Origin: Bacteroides_D sp963543925
GTDB taxonomy: Bacteria > Bacteroidota > Bacteroidia > Bacteroidales > CAJPTX01
DNA: 31,535 bases
Assembly: GCA_963543925.1 (NCBI GenBank)
Contig: CAUUCP010000029.1
Coordinates: 1 to 31,535, forward strand
Reading direction: 5' to 3'
Made by a program: the position numbers and the translations under genes. The notes beneath the pieces are model-generated. The model did not search any database. It saw nothing but the letters and a program-made list of their open reading frames with translations, and was not told the DNA's origin. Position 1 is the stretch's first letter. Each line of letters begins with the position of its first letter. This document shows, in pieces, positions 10,401 to 19,600 of this stretch.

Positions 10401-10546
10401 TTCGTAAAAGCTTTCTGGGTACTTCCAAGGAAATACTTCCCCGACACCAGTTTTTTGTCCTCCTGCTGTTGTGCCCACACACGGGGTACAAAGAGGAGAA
10501 CAGTGCAAATCCACAAGAGGATTTGCAGGGTGATACATCGTTTCAT
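4454..10546 (-). CDS. Giant BspA-like LRR / InlB-repeat protein with T9SS C-terminal sorting domain (2030 aa)
   Basis: This is a predicted secreted, cell-surface-anchored protein. The signal peptide (MKRCITLQILLWICTVLLF, then AQQQ) marks the ATG at 10546. Three super-modules cover about residues 44-343, 344-670 and 671-1095, each with LRRs and a closing segment (DNFWWGFEI, DGVWYGWKL, NSTWDGWKL); the first two also carry an InlB-B-like domain. The third LRR block is longest, with roughly 13 repeats of about 22 residues (AFxGC, then GLxGC variants). A carboxypeptidase-regulatory-like domain lies near 1099-1178. Eight InlB-B-like repeats of 90-100 residues begin near 1180, 1279, 1369, 1466, 1566, 1664, 1761 and 1856, each opening with a variant of TKYTVTYxxxPxNG. 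From about 1944 to the end is a T9SS sorting domain (VRVYPNPF, then GIYFLRLTT and a final KLVKK). Adhesion or host interaction is inferred from the BspA family. The gene to its left shares the same layout and is probably a tandem paralogue. Confidence 0.93.
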   Translation of the reverse strand: MKRCITLQILLWICTVLLFVPRVWAQQQEDKKLVSGKYFLGSTQKAFTNTISLEKALEGAKLPEITELELTGGKFEKADWEYLESKATSFTTLKKLHIASTMDEVAAMSSLSMFAALKEATVAKVEALELGVFPAAIERITMPDCKDVRQRATENYKSLKELYLPRLNAFGQMQFYGCDALQLLVLGENENKNAVSVNQFEGEDWRDNLFKDRHPKLTFSAADGSDLSKEKYDALVKLYKEVEDGDTNDNFWWGFEIAEYVANTKYTLSCVVEPSAGGSIEVSPAGTSFKEGTLITLNVKHNHGYQFQKLELFKSDTPTEAVAMQNNAFTMPACNVTAKATFTQNTLKVQFSGNAIDQTYTGVDMAAILAQLTGIDKAQVTKITFLAGTFDATDYKTLSDKFATEFTGITAIEVGADVAHYELAAPGTQPALPATIKSITLANLKTVPNKLFENAQMETLHLPQTTTLGFRALAGCTKLVNLDAPLLTTLENSACEGCTALATLKVLNLTTVKESAFKGCTAFAALTLCGEKLPQVGNNVFEGCAATRDLSLVKADGSNYTKEEIHGLHKTFDGEDGIADGVWYGWKLPQSGLYEITYGDGTSSGSVDHGRLSGKRLAAENELVKVEVTPDPGFQFLKLYYKVGSETIESTTKEFTMPAANITVKAVFQVIDLTIAVNGSTTTYAGNGLVKALEAAGFPKAKFGEIEKLEFVAGAFQDWNEWGDHASKFTKLTSFTIKKEVGLGNMSTNTPIFATPKLTTVVIEAELAAVADNAFAGAPELTTVRLLKTQSVGDAAFANCTKLTNIELPALISTGFGKKLFMGCTALTKVGLPSEVTSISESAFQGCKNLTSIPNHQKIETVGENAFEGCEALTEIHLPALTSLGESAFKECKGMTKVECPLLETFGENAFEGCIALSKLEMPELTEIEMAGLLGCTALTELSLKKLTTIKENGLQGCSGLKTLILPALTTIEKQGLKGCVALTKLDLPALETIEENGLEGCAELMTLKTLKLNGVGEKAFAGCTKLATLILGMWPEGYTNGASEECAAGRKIVIIPDAEAFDDILAKFVADTENYEEDTENKENSTWDGWKLPTEVAPYFSMTVSMKKDSKEVEGAVVTLMDENGAVLEEAYTNAEGKLYFTKGAGTYKYNVIKEGCAPLMNQTCTVVTNTGENMEVKLAYISYKVSFKTDPTSSRGHVEWMVTKEGSSDNIADANGVANGVSVNSGDLLTINVAGKDGYEVTKLVIEGEDEPLDLTECKKTVTKDLTFVASVSQKKYTVTYAMPTNGSLLVKNDDATVNSGTLLNSNVLLSLTATPKSGYKLSKFVAVVDGMEKELATAQQIGSKDPVPVSYKLEGNVNFVVEFQLCTYTVSYETAPDNGSLVVKNATGNVVSTGTSLDANTELTVVVKPESGYELDKLTAHVDGVTNDLLLLQGESQETTTKYTLVGNVTFTATFKTATTGGATKYTVTYKTVPTDGSYGKLVVATGTTTINSGIKLAENTSLSLTATPTAGYRLRKFVAVVNGAENDLATTTKGSTQPVMVPYSLKADVEFVVEFEPIPATKYTVTYTAAPANGTVVVKNGATVVASGDQVEENTLLSIILTPTKGYKVKSAVAKVEGKSDTKLHLSENTADKTFAANYGLEANVTFEVEFEAIENLVSKFTVTYTAKPENGTVAVKNGTEDVVTGSKVDKNTNLTLILTPAEGYKVKSAVAKVEGQEDKTLDLTANTTDKTFSATYKLEANVTFVVEFEAIPATKFTVTYTAKPENGTVVVKNGTADVITGAKVDKNTNLTLILTPAEGYKVKSAVAKVDGQEDKTLDLTANTTDKTFSATYKLEANVTFVVEFEALPVTLYTITYATPENGALEVKNGTDKVATGAKLAASTELTLIATPAEGYMLATLVATVDGKETKLAEEKKGSVTVTYPLAADVTFTATFKKEISGAVIDAQLASVRVYPNPFTNELRIAAHDVQNGLYYALFDALGNRCLAGYCEQEVSVNTQTLVPGIYFLRLTTNKGAEQVLKLVKK
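4996..5865 (-). repeat. Tandem InlB-like coding repeats, first two copies nearly identical in DNA
   Basis: Three consecutive units cover 4996-5283 (288 bp), 5284-5577 (294 bp) and 5578-5865 (288 bp). The first two differ at fewer than about 20 positions by eye, including at silent sites. The third and its further neighbours are clearly more diverged. All unit lengths are multiples of three, so gain or loss of a unit would keep the reading frame. Confidence 0.85.
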
Positions 10547-10597
10547 ATTGTTTCCTTTTAGTTAGTTAATGACTTGCGAAAGAAGGAAGAGACGAAT

Positions 10598-10633
10598 ACG
10601 GTAGAGACGAGGTAAAAACCTCGCCTCTACCGT
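10598..10633 (-). terminator. Hairpin downstream of the subtilase gene
   Basis: A 16-bp stem, ACGGTAGAGACGAGGT (10598-10613) with ACCTCGCCTCTACCGT (10618-10633), has one mismatch or wobble and a 4-nt loop. It lies 13 bp past the stop codon of the 3132-aa protease gene and 51 bp before the start of the LRR gene. It probably terminates the protease transcript and separates the two genes. Confidence 0.75.
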
Positions 10634-10645
10634 TCATTTCATCCT

Positions 10646-13600
10646 CTAGTGTTTTACAAATCGGAGTGTATTCACCACCCCATCGCGTGTGATACGTAGG
10701 AGATAGAGCCCCTCAGAGAATGTCCGCAGGTCTAGTTTCGTAGCACCATGCAGCGCCGTAGTGTTGAGCAAAGCCTGCCCCGTGGTAGAGAAGATCGTGA
10801 TCTGATCTCCATCGTAAGTTCCATCTACCAAGAGATAGTCCTTCACTGGGTTAGGACGTAACGAGATGCCGAGGTCAATAGCCTCCTCCACAGCATTTAC
10901 ATTCTCTAACGTCAGTACGAAACTGTAAGCTGGTTTCAGTACAAGAGGCACTTCATTCTCCTCGTCAAGGGTCAGTTCCTCGTTGTCGTTCACCTCCTCT
11001 ACCAGTTTAGCGACTCTCCAGCCTGGTTTTGTAGTAACGTGTAGGAAGAGCTTGCGCCCTGTGATGAACTGCGTTGGGTTTTCCTCTGGGGAGACTTTAT
11101 TACCATCCTCTGTACGGAAGGAGAGCGTCCCCCCCTCAGATGGGATGACCTTGGTGCGGATGCTAGTCATAGGCTCATAGTTGATCACCCATTCTTCATT
11201 CTCACCTAGGGTGAAAGCGAAGACTCCACGTACCAATGTAACGGGCATCCCATTGCGGGTCATCGACGATACGGCATAGCCGAGGGTAGACATCGTGACT
11301 CCACTCACTTGGTCTCCCGTGCGGAGCTGATCTTGCCTCCAGTTCAGCGGCTTCCCTTCTGCAGTGGCCAGAGTGATGTAACCTGCATCCTCGGGCACGA
11401 AGGTAACCTTGACATTCGCTGGCAAGAGGTATTCCTCCTTCACTACAACCGCCGTGTATACGACATCCTTCGTTTCTTCGGCAGCCTCCAGAGCAGGCTT
11501 CCGATTCTCGTCTGGTAGCCAGTAGCGGAAGACATAGCCAGGTTCAACCTCTACGGTAATGGGTTGGGTCTGCTCCCCAGGGTTGAGCCACTGTTCGGTA
11601 ACCTCCTGTCCGTCCATCATGAAGCGCGTAGCCTTTGGGATAGTCGAACGGTAAGCAACGTGAATCTGATTGCTGGGCTTGCAGTAAGCGGTGTGCGTAA
11701 TAATACTATCCGTAGCGGGCTGCTCGGGACGGGTGAGGGTGGTAATACCGTCCTCCCATTTCCAGAACTTATACTCAGAGGCAGGCTGTACCGAAACACG
11801 TGGTGGGAGCTGTCCGTAGGTACAATCCTTGATCACGTAGAATCCGTCCTCAGTAGGTAAGAGTTCCACCTTCCCGCCCTCGACTTTGGTAAATACCGCC
11901 GAGTGCACTGGATCGGAAGTATACTTGATCGTCACACTGGGGAGCTTGTTCTCGTAGTAGATAGCCACATTGTCGATGAGCAACCAGTAGCTCCATGTCC
12001 CTTCGTAGACGATACGGAACTGGACGTACTTTTTACCCTTAAGATCCGCCGGCTTCACGATGGCTTGTACGTTAAGGTTCGAATTCCAAGCGTAGAGCTT
12101 CCCTTTCTCCACATCCTTCCAACCGTCACCACACTCGTACTGTATCTTAGCCGCCGATGTAGGAGGTTCGAAGTCACGGTAGTAAGAGGTACAGGTAAAG
12201 AGCAGGTTATGAACCGAGTCGTACTCCTTGAGCTCGAAACGTGGGGAGTAAAGCACGGCCTCGAAGTCCGCCTTCAAATCCTTATCCGCATCGATAATGA
12301 AGAAGTACCCGTCAAGCTTGTCTTGCAACCACGTAGGATGGTTCGTGAGCTGCCATGCGAGCGCCTTGCCCGTGGGCGAGCGGCGACGCGAGGTCGTGGC
12401 CCACCCCTCGGGGAACTCTCCAGACTCAAAGTTGTTGACATAGGGAAGCTGCGCCTGCGTACGGAAGATCGCATAGAGCGTATTGTCCTCACTCACCGAA
12501 GCCTCCGAACGCGTGGGGTTCGTATTCCCGTCACTCCAGAGGAGGAAGAAGTACCCCTCTTCTGGCTTTGCTGTTACCGAAGTACCATTCCCCTCAAAGA
12601 GGATATCTTGTTCCGTATTCCCCTCGATACTCCCCTTCCCATCAACGAGATAGGAGATCTTGTAGGTATTCCGTTCAAAGGATGCCGTAAAGGTCTTGTC
12701 AGTTTCCCCAAAGAGGTCGGCACGGGGGTTCTCGGTACTATCATCGTCCCACTTCACAAAGTGATAACCGAAGTTGGCTTGTGCTAGGATCGGCGAGCCT
12801 GTATCTCCCTTGGCCAGCACTTGGGTGGTCTGTCCGAAGAGCTCTCCTCCTTCCGAAGCGTTATAAGTATAGGTAATTGCCGATGCTTCCATCGCGACGG
12901 AGAGCTGTTCAGAAGCTTCCTTCATCTCGACACTTCCCGTCACAGGAATAAACCCATTTTTCGACACCCGATATTCTACGGTCGTATTCTTAGCAACGGG
13001 GATAGTGAGCTTCCCGTCGGCATGCGTGAGATAACGCACCCCATCAATCACCACCACAGCCCCTGCGAGCGGTGCACCATTCCCTGTAACAGAAATGGAG
13101 AGCGGATAGCTATCGCCCTGCGATACGGTGAGGGTCGCCGCCTCTGGCGTGATAGTGTAGTTCCCCACCGTATAGGCAGCTGTCTTGGGGGCTATCTCGT
13201 ACGTGCCAGGAAGGAGCTCTTCTGAGAAGGAGAGCATCTTCCGCACTGGGTCATACTCCCCGATCACCGTACCGTCAGCTTTCTTAAACTGGTAGTCGTC
13301 ATGTACGAGTGGGTTCGGTAGCAGTCCACGATGCTCGGAAGACAAGAGTCCTTGGAAGGCATACGTAAATTCAAACTCAGCACCATAAACCAGCTGGGTC
13401 GTTGTCGGCTTTACGGAAATAGACTTCGGCGTCACAGAAATCGTCTTTGTCAAAACATTGGACTTTAAGTAGCTCTTTCCCGCAGGCTGGAATAAGGAGA
13501 TGGTCGCCTGACCGACGCCAGCGATGTAGATCTTCTTGTCAAGTACGGTCGCTACACTCGGGTTGTCAGAAGTTCCCACGATCGGGTTCAAAGACTCCGT

Positions 13601-16600
13601 TGCGGAGTTCAGCGATAACGCCACAGGGTCAGACCCAAATACATAAGCGCCTGCGGGTTCTGTCCATGTCAGGGTCTGTGCCTGCTCGAAACGAAGGGTA
13701 TACTTCTGCTGCGAGCGTCCATTCTCTGCCTTTACAATCAAGAGGCGCGGTGCAGAGAGGTCGATGGTTGCACCCGAAACGAGCTTATCCGTCTGACCGA
13801 GGAGGTAAAGCTCTGCACCCGTCGATATCGCAAAGTCCAGTTTCGCTTGGGTTACGTCGAGCGTACCGTCCGTAGCTTGAAGTTTCAGGATAACGTTGTT
13901 TCCATCAATCTGCGCGGTGATATCGTTCAGCAACGTCGTATTCTTGGTCTTAGCCAGAGAGGCACTCGTAATCTTCGCCTCAGCACTCTTTTCCTTCTCA
14001 CCCGTAAAAATAACCTCCTGTTCGTAGGTCTCACCAAAGATGGAGACAGTAGCCTTAATCTTCACCTCCTTGTTATTCGAGAAGTCAAAGCGTGTAGCAT
14101 CGGTAATCGGCGTACCGTTGTAGGTCAGTACGGCATTGTTCCACGCTGCTTCGAGAGCAACGTTCTTTATTTGTGTAAGGTTTGCTACAGCAAGGAAGGT
14201 GAGCTTATACTTTCCATTGTCCACCTTTTCAGCACGGACTTGGTCTTGGAAGAGGATCTCCCCGAGCATCGCCTTACGCGGGTCTACCCATACAGAATCG
14301 GGGAGTGCAAGACGATTGTCGTGCGATTCGAGGTAAGCCATATGGTAGTCGGGCGATCCCGCCTCCGTGGCAGCGTTCCCGAGTCCCTCGTCAAAAGAGT
14401 ACTCTGCGATGAGGTTTGCACGATCATCCTGTGGAGCACCCTCTAGATGCTTATACATATACTTTTTTATGCGTTCTCCGGTGAGCAACGTGTTCCAGAT
14501 ACGGAACTCGTCGATCATTCCATCAAAACCGTCGAGTAGGGTAAATCCGAGGTTTAGCGATGGGGTATCGTTCTGGTCGGTCTCTACGGCAACCTCCTCC
14601 CCATTGATAAAGATCTTTACATAGCAATTTCCCGTACCGAAGGCTGCAGCACGCTTGATATCGTAGATCGATACAGCCACGTGTGTCCACTTTTTAGGCT
14701 TGATAAGGTCGGCATTCTCGTTGCGTGTATAGGCAACTGCACGCGAACCGAGGAAGACCATAATCCCGTTGTCTCGCACCGCAGCCGCACGACTCTGATA
14801 GGTGGTCGAGATCTCCAATCCACCACCTTTGAGGATGGGACCGTAGTGTGGACGCGAAGGGTTAATCCAGAACTCTACGGTAAACCCTGGCAGGTTATTG
14901 GGATCGGCTGCCGAGGGGAGCGTCTCCCAGAGATGCTGTGCTGCACGATCGACAGTCACGCGGTCGGTAATCTTATCACGTCCACTGAGGAAAGCATGCG
15001 AGCGCAAGCACCACGGATCAAGCTTCTGCCCAGGAGTGATGGTCTTAATCTTGAAGAGCTCGATCTCCTGCTCATTGTTTTCGGTCTTACCCCCCTGCTT
15101 CTCTTTAATGGTCATCTTGATAGTATGACGCCCATGTTGGGAAAGATCGGCTGTGGTTTTAAGCTTCGTCTTGAACGTACCACTCCATGCGGCGAGCTTT
15201 TCCGAAGCCGGGATTTCCACCTCCTCGGTCACCGCAGCTTTACCGTCTACTGAGATTTCTACGTCGAACGCTCCAGCAAACTCCTTAGGCGAACCGTTCT
15301 TTACCTCCAACCACAGGGGCTCGGTAGCAGAGAAATCCTTGCTCACGCGTGGCGTTCCGCCCGTACTGGGGTCCTTTGTACCTATATAGGTAAGCACAAG
15401 GTCTCCTGCGAAGGGATCTGCACCCTCTACCACGTCGAGGACGTAGTCTCGCACCTGCGTCTCAGGGTCAAGATCCGTAGCTAAGAGGTTCTTCACCTGC
15501 TCTGCCTCTTTAGAATTGTACATCGCACGCAGACGGTAGGTCCCTGCTGCACGCTCGGCAATGTCAATATCGAAGTAAAGCACCATATAATTGGGTTGGA
15601 TCTTATCCGAAGTGTAATCCGCCACGATCTCGTCGTCTTCGAACTTATTATTCTTGTTCCAGTCTACCCAGATGCGCAGGTACATTTCCTCGTCATACTC
15701 GAGTTGGCTGAACCCCGTACGCGCCTTCCCATCCGCTTTGTAGACCGTCAGGTGCTCTTTTCGGAAGTCTACATGATGCTCCTCTTGGTCTCCCGTAGCG
15801 GGCTTCCACTGTGGGAATTGATAACGGTCGTACAAGAGCCAGATCGGGAGCGCATTGTCGCTCACATCACCATCCAACCCCAAGAGGCGGACATTGACTT
15901 TGCGCGCCGTACGCATCGCCACATCCTTGATCTTCTTATCAAGCGTCGTCGGGTCAGACAAACCTGCTGGGATAGAGGCAATCTCCTGTACGAGGGCATA
16001 CCTGCCCGCATCTTCCACACGCACCCCAGCACTTGTTGATAGGCGCGAGGTATTGTTCTTGATCTGGATCGTTACGGGCACATCCGACACATCGGCATCC
16101 GACGTGTACTCCGCTTTCGCACTGACGAGGGTTAATGGATTTGTCACGGGCACGAGGTCTACCTCAGCCACCCATCCCTCTTGGGTATCCTCGAAGTTAT
16201 CCGAGTCGAAGTGGATGCGCAAGGAACCGTCTTGCGAGCCTGAAACATAAACATAGGGCGTCTCCGCGAGCTGCTCTGTAAGGTCGTCGTCAAGCTGATC
16301 CGCTGGGAGTCCAGCCTCCTCGTCCCAGACATTCAGGTCAGTATAGATAGATAGGATACCGAGGCGTCGTCCCGTCTTGAACTTCCGGAAAGTGACGCGC
16401 ACCTTCATCGAAGGATCTTCTGGGACGAAGGTGATCGTCGCATCTTGGCTCTTACCATAGTTTGCGTGCAACCCCCCGTTGTCAGTAAAGATATGCTTCC
16501 CCTTCCCGATGGTGTAGCGAAGCTTCGGGTCTTGGGGCAACTGCTGTGGGTCGTACTCCCTTGGTAGGAAGTAGGAAGCAGGCATCGGGATGATATTCCC

Positions 16601-19600
16601 CAGGTTTCTCACATGCTCCTGTGCACGGTTATCTTGTGGATAATCATCACCTTCGCAGTCGAGCGTAAACACAACGTCTATATCTTCTCCCTCAGGATTT
16701 TCAGTACTAAGGTCGACCTCGTACTCCATCTGTCGGTCGTCATACGGCGCGAGTGACGGCAACTTCTTGCTCGACACCCACTTCCCGTTACGGAAACAAT
16801 TGAGCTTTAGGTTGTTCTCTTCATTCAAAGAACCATTGACCAAAGTAAGTGTAAAGGTGGAGAGTCCAAGCTTCGCCCCATCAACTGGTGTCTTGGAAAT
16901 AGCAATCCCGACGTCATGCTTGGTATAGGGCTTTTCAAAATAAATCCCTGTAATAAGGAGACGGTCTGCCGCGTAACGGTTGTAATCGTGCCCCTCATGT
17001 TGCAACTTGAGGGTATGTTGTCCTCCGTCAGACTTCAAGACATAGACAAGCTCGACGTCTGTATCCTTCCCGTAAATGATATCAAGCCCGCGCGCATCCT
17101 TCAGCGGCTGCTCGTCCCATAAGGCACGGAATGCAGAGGTTTGTGGCTTGTTCTGATCGCAAGCGATGACCGCACCACGGATACGCAAAACCACGTCCTG
17201 CCCCACGGGAATGGCACTCATGTCTATCTTGCAGAACCTGAGCTCGAAAACATAGTCCTTATTCTTTGGGTCAAAGGCAGGCTTTGTCTCATCGTACGGT
17301 GTTTGTGCAAAGGCGTCAATATCCACCTGAAAGAGGTTACTCCCCTGCGGTACGAAACTCTCAGAATAGGAGTTCACACTATACTTTCTATGTAGACCGT
17401 TCTTTACCGCCATATAGGGGAGCGGCCAGTTCTGGAAAGTCTCGTTGTGAGGTAATTTGGTAATATCCAACTTCAACGGCGCATAAGAAAAGAGCTGGAT
17501 GGCAGGGGTACGACGCCCGATCTTCCCCTTGAAATTATCCTCAAGCTGCGTAGCGAGTGCGACAAGCGTTTTAGGACGATCGAGGTAAGGCTTTACGAAA
17601 TCGGCAATATCCACACGTTCGTGATTTTTATCGATGTGCGCCACTGGTGTCCAAGTTTCAGTATCAACATCACCCACCAAGAAGACATACCCCTTTTCTG
17701 GTACAATCGGAGGTTGTTTCCACGAAAGCATAAAAGTACCATCACAACCATCGCCACGATCTACAAAGAGCGACTCGGGCACTGGAGCAATGATAAACTT
17801 CTCCGAGAGCGCCACGCCACCCGCATTGTCAGTCAGACGAAGCATAGCCTCTGCCGTAGCAGGCGCATTGCGCGGAATATCAAAACGGTAACCTGAGTAA
17901 GAGTCTGGGAGCGTGTACCCCTGTCCGAAGGTCTTTCCACCGTCGTAGGAGATCTCTATCGTCGAAGGGATCGCGTCACTCTTCCAACGTGAAGCATAAT
18001 TTTCCACGTGCGCCAAGATGATATCACCAGGCGCATACTGGTCGCCAGCAAGGGGGGACGTAAAGCGCATCGTCCCTTCCTCTTCAAACCACCATACCAG
18101 CACAAAGCGCTGCTTCCCACTCGGGATCGTCGAAGCGGTCACAGTCACATCAAGCTGACTCTTCCCCGAGAGCTCCTGCTCCGAGAGGGTAACCTGCTCC
18201 TGATTATTCAAATGGTCTTCCTTTCGCGTAGCCTCCTTGGAGACCTCTCCTTTCTCAGGATTGCACACCCAAGGGAGAAGTCCATTGACAGTAAGGTCGA
18301 GGTCGTTGACCAAAGCTTTATCACCCCAACTATAGGTCTTTTGCGCCGTGGTGTCATTCCATGCGATCATCACACGCGCCTGCTTTGCACCACTAGGTAC
18401 GGGAATAGTGAAGGTCTTCGTTTCTCCTTGCGAGAGAAGAAGATCCGCTCCATCACGATAGAATCCTCGCTCGATGGCAAGTACCATCTTTTCCGAATTC
18501 AAGAGTCCGTAACCATACTTATAATCTGGTCCCTTGACCCCTGCATCCGTAGCCGTATTCATAGCGAGCGCACGTAACAGATCGGCACGTGGGGTACGAT
18601 CGGCATGCAACTGCTTGTAGCGCTGCGTTACAAGCGCAAGGTTTCCAGAAACCGTGGGGCACGCCATAGAAGTACCCGTCTTGATAGAAGACCCCGAAAA
18701 GACATTGGTACTCAGTACACCAACCCCCTTCGCAACTACATGGGGCGCGAGACGTCCGTCGTCCAAAGGACCACAGGAACTAAACTCGCCTAACCGACCG
18801 ATAAGGTCACACGCTCCCACGAAAAAAGAGTTCTTTGCACGGTTAGGAATCGTACCGTACTGCTTTTCTCCGTAGTGGGCAAGCACACTGTCTGCACACC
18901 CCTGTCCGTCATTCCCGCAGGCGTATACTGGCAAAAGAGTGGGGTACTTGCAGACGAGTTGGTCCATCTGTACATCCCGTCCGAGGGTATTGTATGAGAA
19001 CTGGTTATAGAACATACACATCTGCCCAAGAGGGAGACCGTAGGAGTTCTGCGTAAGGGTTATGCCATTCTCACGATGACACTTTTCCATTTCCTGCCAC
19101 TCCTGCACCTCGTCAGACGAGCTAGAGAAGTTCCACGACCAAGCGATCGCCTTAGGCGCCATACCTCTCGCCTGTGGGTCGCTCATACCAGAACCGAGCA
19201 CTGTACCAGCCACGTGGGTACCGTGCAACTCACCGCCCTGCCAAAGTTGATATTCCTTGCGCGTCACGCGATTCCCAAAGTCTGGACTATAAACGACGTT
19301 ACCATCCCAGATACCCACACGCACGCCCTCGCCCGTCAGGTTACGACCACCGAGCGAACTAGGGATCGAAAGGATATTAGCATGCGAAAGACTAGCCCCC
19401 GTATAGTTGAGCAAGGTAGCCGGAGCAGGCGTAGAAGCAACATTAAGCACCCATGGATAAGCAGCAAGTGCAAGAAGCGCCGTACGCGGCAATTCGCACG
19501 ACGCGACACGCCACCCTTGGGCAATACGAACCTTATTCCCACCAAGGGTCTGCAGGGTCTGCTCCACCATCTTGTCCGTAACGTTGTGGGCATAGGAGAC

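Noticed and set aside
11903..12787. Plus-strand open frame (294 codons) antisense to the protease gene
   Set aside because: The minus-strand frame here has clear domain structure; the antisense product is Arg/Val/Leu-rich without motifs, as expected of a shadow frame.
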